Below, piece after piece: positions 63,601 to 64,000 of a stretch of DNA of 64,000 nt (position 1 is its first letter; every line of letters begins with the position of its first letter). The notes below the pieces were generated by a model, which was given only the letters and a program-made list of their open reading frames with translations, was not told where the DNA came from and did not search any database. Source of the DNA: Cytophagales bacterium (GTDB lineage: Bacteria > Bacteroidota > Bacteroidia > Cytophagales > UBA9547); NCBI GenBank assembly GCA_013297755.1, contig JAAFIH010000007.1:1-64000 (forward strand), given 5' to 3'. The position numbers were made by a program, and so were the translations under genes.

Positions 63601-64000
63601 CATGACCATACGTTCACGTATGGGGTCGATGGGTGGGTTGGTAACTTGGGCAAATAATTGTTTGAAATAACTCGATATGTGTTGGGCTTGGTCTGATAGT
63701 ATGGCCAAAGGTGTATCTTGCCCCATAGAACTGATTGGTTCTTTGCCATCTTCGGCCATTGGAGCAATAATCATTCTTAAATCTTCAGACGTATAGCCAA
63801 AAGAAAGTTGTTTTTTTAGCAATAGTGCATCATCAAGTGGCAAATAACTACGATGGGCAGCAGGCAAATCTTTTAGATTAATTTTAAATTTTTGTAGCCA
63901 TTCTCCATAAGGCTTACGGGTACAAATATCTTTTTTGAGTTCATCATCAGCAATAATTCTACCTTGTTCTACATCTACTACAAACATTTTGCCTGGTTGA
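60688..64000 (-). CDS. gltB: glutamate synthase (NADPH), large subunit, 5' part beyond the window
   Basis: GltB makes two glutamates from glutamine and 2-oxoglutarate. About 1100 C-terminal residues are visible, from the end of the glutaminase domain through the central, FMN-binding and GXGXG domains; the reading frame is open to the right edge (codons before the internal ATG read QPGK). Landmarks are VDVEQGRIIADDELK, AGHDGGTGASPISS, and the [3Fe-4S] cluster motif CMMRKCHLNTCPVG. The C-terminal GXGXG domain has YMTGGYAVILGSTGRNFAAG. The true start lies outside. It is followed by gltD in the usual gltBD order. Confidence 0.97.
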   Translation of the reverse strand, partial: QPGKMFVVDVEQGRIIADDELKKDICTRKPYGEWLQKFKINLKDLPAAHRSYLPLDDALLLKKQLSFGYTSEDLRMIIAPMAEDGKEPISSMGQDTPLAILSDQAQHISSYFKQLFAQVTNPPIDPIRERMVMSLVSYIGGVANLLDEAPTACHIVSLKQPILTNKDLERLRYVDHAHFQTKTIPITFFAQNNKPGMLERALEKVCQYAADAVEDGYEIILLSDRGIDSDHAPIPSLLATAAVHHHLIRKGLRTKVGLIVEAGDAWETHHFALLVGYGASAINPYLAFESINALKKDNIIKADLTEEKLQYNYIKAIGDGLLKIMSKMGISTLQSYTGGQIFEALGINKKVVDRYFTGTVSRIGGLDLDGIANEAYIKHMLAFPEKQVPNVKLEVGGYYQWKRRGEAHMFNPDSIHLLQLSSRKNDYSIYKKYAKVINDQSKKAITLRSLLKFKASKPISIDEVESVDAILKRFATGAMSFGSISHEAHSTLAIAMNRIGAKSNTGEGGEDEMRYDTMANGDSMRSAIKQVASGRFGVTSNYLTNANELQIKMAQGAKPGEGGQLPGHKVDEWIGRVRHSTPGVGLISPPPHHDIYSIEDLAQLISDLKNSNRTARISVKLVSEAGVGTIAAGVTKAKSDVVLIAGHDGGTGASPISSIRHAGLPWELGLAETHQTLVKNKLRSRIVVQADGQMRTGKDIAIATLLGAEEWGVATAALVVEGCIMMRKCHLNTCPVGVATQDEELRKRFSGDADYVVNFFNFLAQDLREIMAELGFKTINDMVGQVDRLEMRDDITHWKYKKLDLTGLLHKMPAGPEVGLYQSETQDHGLEGQIDFKLWEKAKNAIATKEKVFAQFPITNVDRSVGTILANEITKVHKGIGLPRGTAHFKFTGSAGQSFGAFSCSGMKLEVEGEANDYFGKGLSGAELILYPDARTKYEPSSNIIVGNVCFYGATSGEAYISGMAGERFCVRNSGATAVVEGVGDHGCEYMTGGYAVILGSTGRNFAAGMSGGVAYIYDPKNEFPAKCNMEMVGHDDIEDEDKALLKRLLTNHLTYTKSAVADTILSNFEHELTKFVKVMPKDYKVALAKRKAMKMEKKMEMV

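Noticed and set aside
63985-63987. gltB starting at the ATG near the right edge
   Set aside because: The frame is open beyond it and the protein lacks its glutaminase N-terminus, so this ATG is internal.

Overview
This window looks like a low-GC chromosome segment of a member of the Bacteroidota (Bacteroidetes). The evidence is several proteins ending in type IX secretion (T9SS) C-terminal sorting domains, BACON-domain surface proteins, a GldA-like ABC ATPase, DUF6029 and Omp28-type outer-membrane proteins, the 29-residue MPCGKKRKRH-type basic ribosomal protein, a split transketolase, and TAnnTTTG -7 promoter elements. The order is uncertain (Cytophagales, Chitinophagales or Sphingobacteriales-like). 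No rRNA, tRNA or CRISPR array was seen.

Layout: 1-90 is the 5' end of a transposase. 0.5-8.6 kb holds cysS, a DivIVA protein, murD, a TolC-like protein, an O-antigen ligase/polymerase-like protein, a WbpD/WlbB-type acetyltransferase, endonuclease III and a DUF3820 protein. 8.7-13.6 kb holds a SWIM/SNF2 helicase and a stand-alone reverse transcriptase of defence (UG/DRT) type. The RT sits inside a heptanucleotide tandem array and is bracketed by an identical 45-bp direct repeat. 13.6-17.4 kb is miaA, two opposed GT87-like glycosyltransferases, and then a second copy of the last 89 bp of miaA. 17.4-23.6 kb holds two LVIVD-repeat lipoproteins with an outer-membrane protein, tryptophan 2,3-dioxygenase, scpA, panC-panD and gldA.

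24-27.2 kb carries a secreted metzincin and a compact three-gene operon: a 65-aa protein, a PARP-like ADP-ribosyltransferase-fold protein and an unknown 385-aa protein. 27.5-31.1 kb holds the transketolase N-terminal subunit, RNase G/E, the small ribosomal protein and a TPR protein. 31.4-41.0 kb is a defence and accessory island around aspS. It holds a C5 methyltransferase / DUF262 / HEPN operon, a PIN toxin-antitoxin pair, two lipoproteins and an OLD-like ATPase-TOPRIM protein. Degenerate copies of the aspS 3' end separate the accessory blocks.

41.4-55.5 kb is a surface and secretion region: a 1437-aa protein with 13 BACON repeats, a second BACON protein, a thioredoxin/DUF6029/Omp28 operon, a carotenoid-desaturase-like/Rieske/GT9 operon, and a 743-aa CUB/BACON protein. 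55.9-64.0 kb contains a candidate small RNA, an orphan CdiA-CT-like nuclease, folB, a TPR protein, a membrane protein, gltD and the 3' part of gltB, which runs off the right edge.

The most unusual signals are three. Accessory blocks lie immediately behind housekeeping genes (miaA, aspS) with a duplicated copy of that gene's 3' end on the far side. The RT module is cassette-like. The three-gene ADP-ribosyltransferase operon has a perfect 18-bp inverted repeat upstream.
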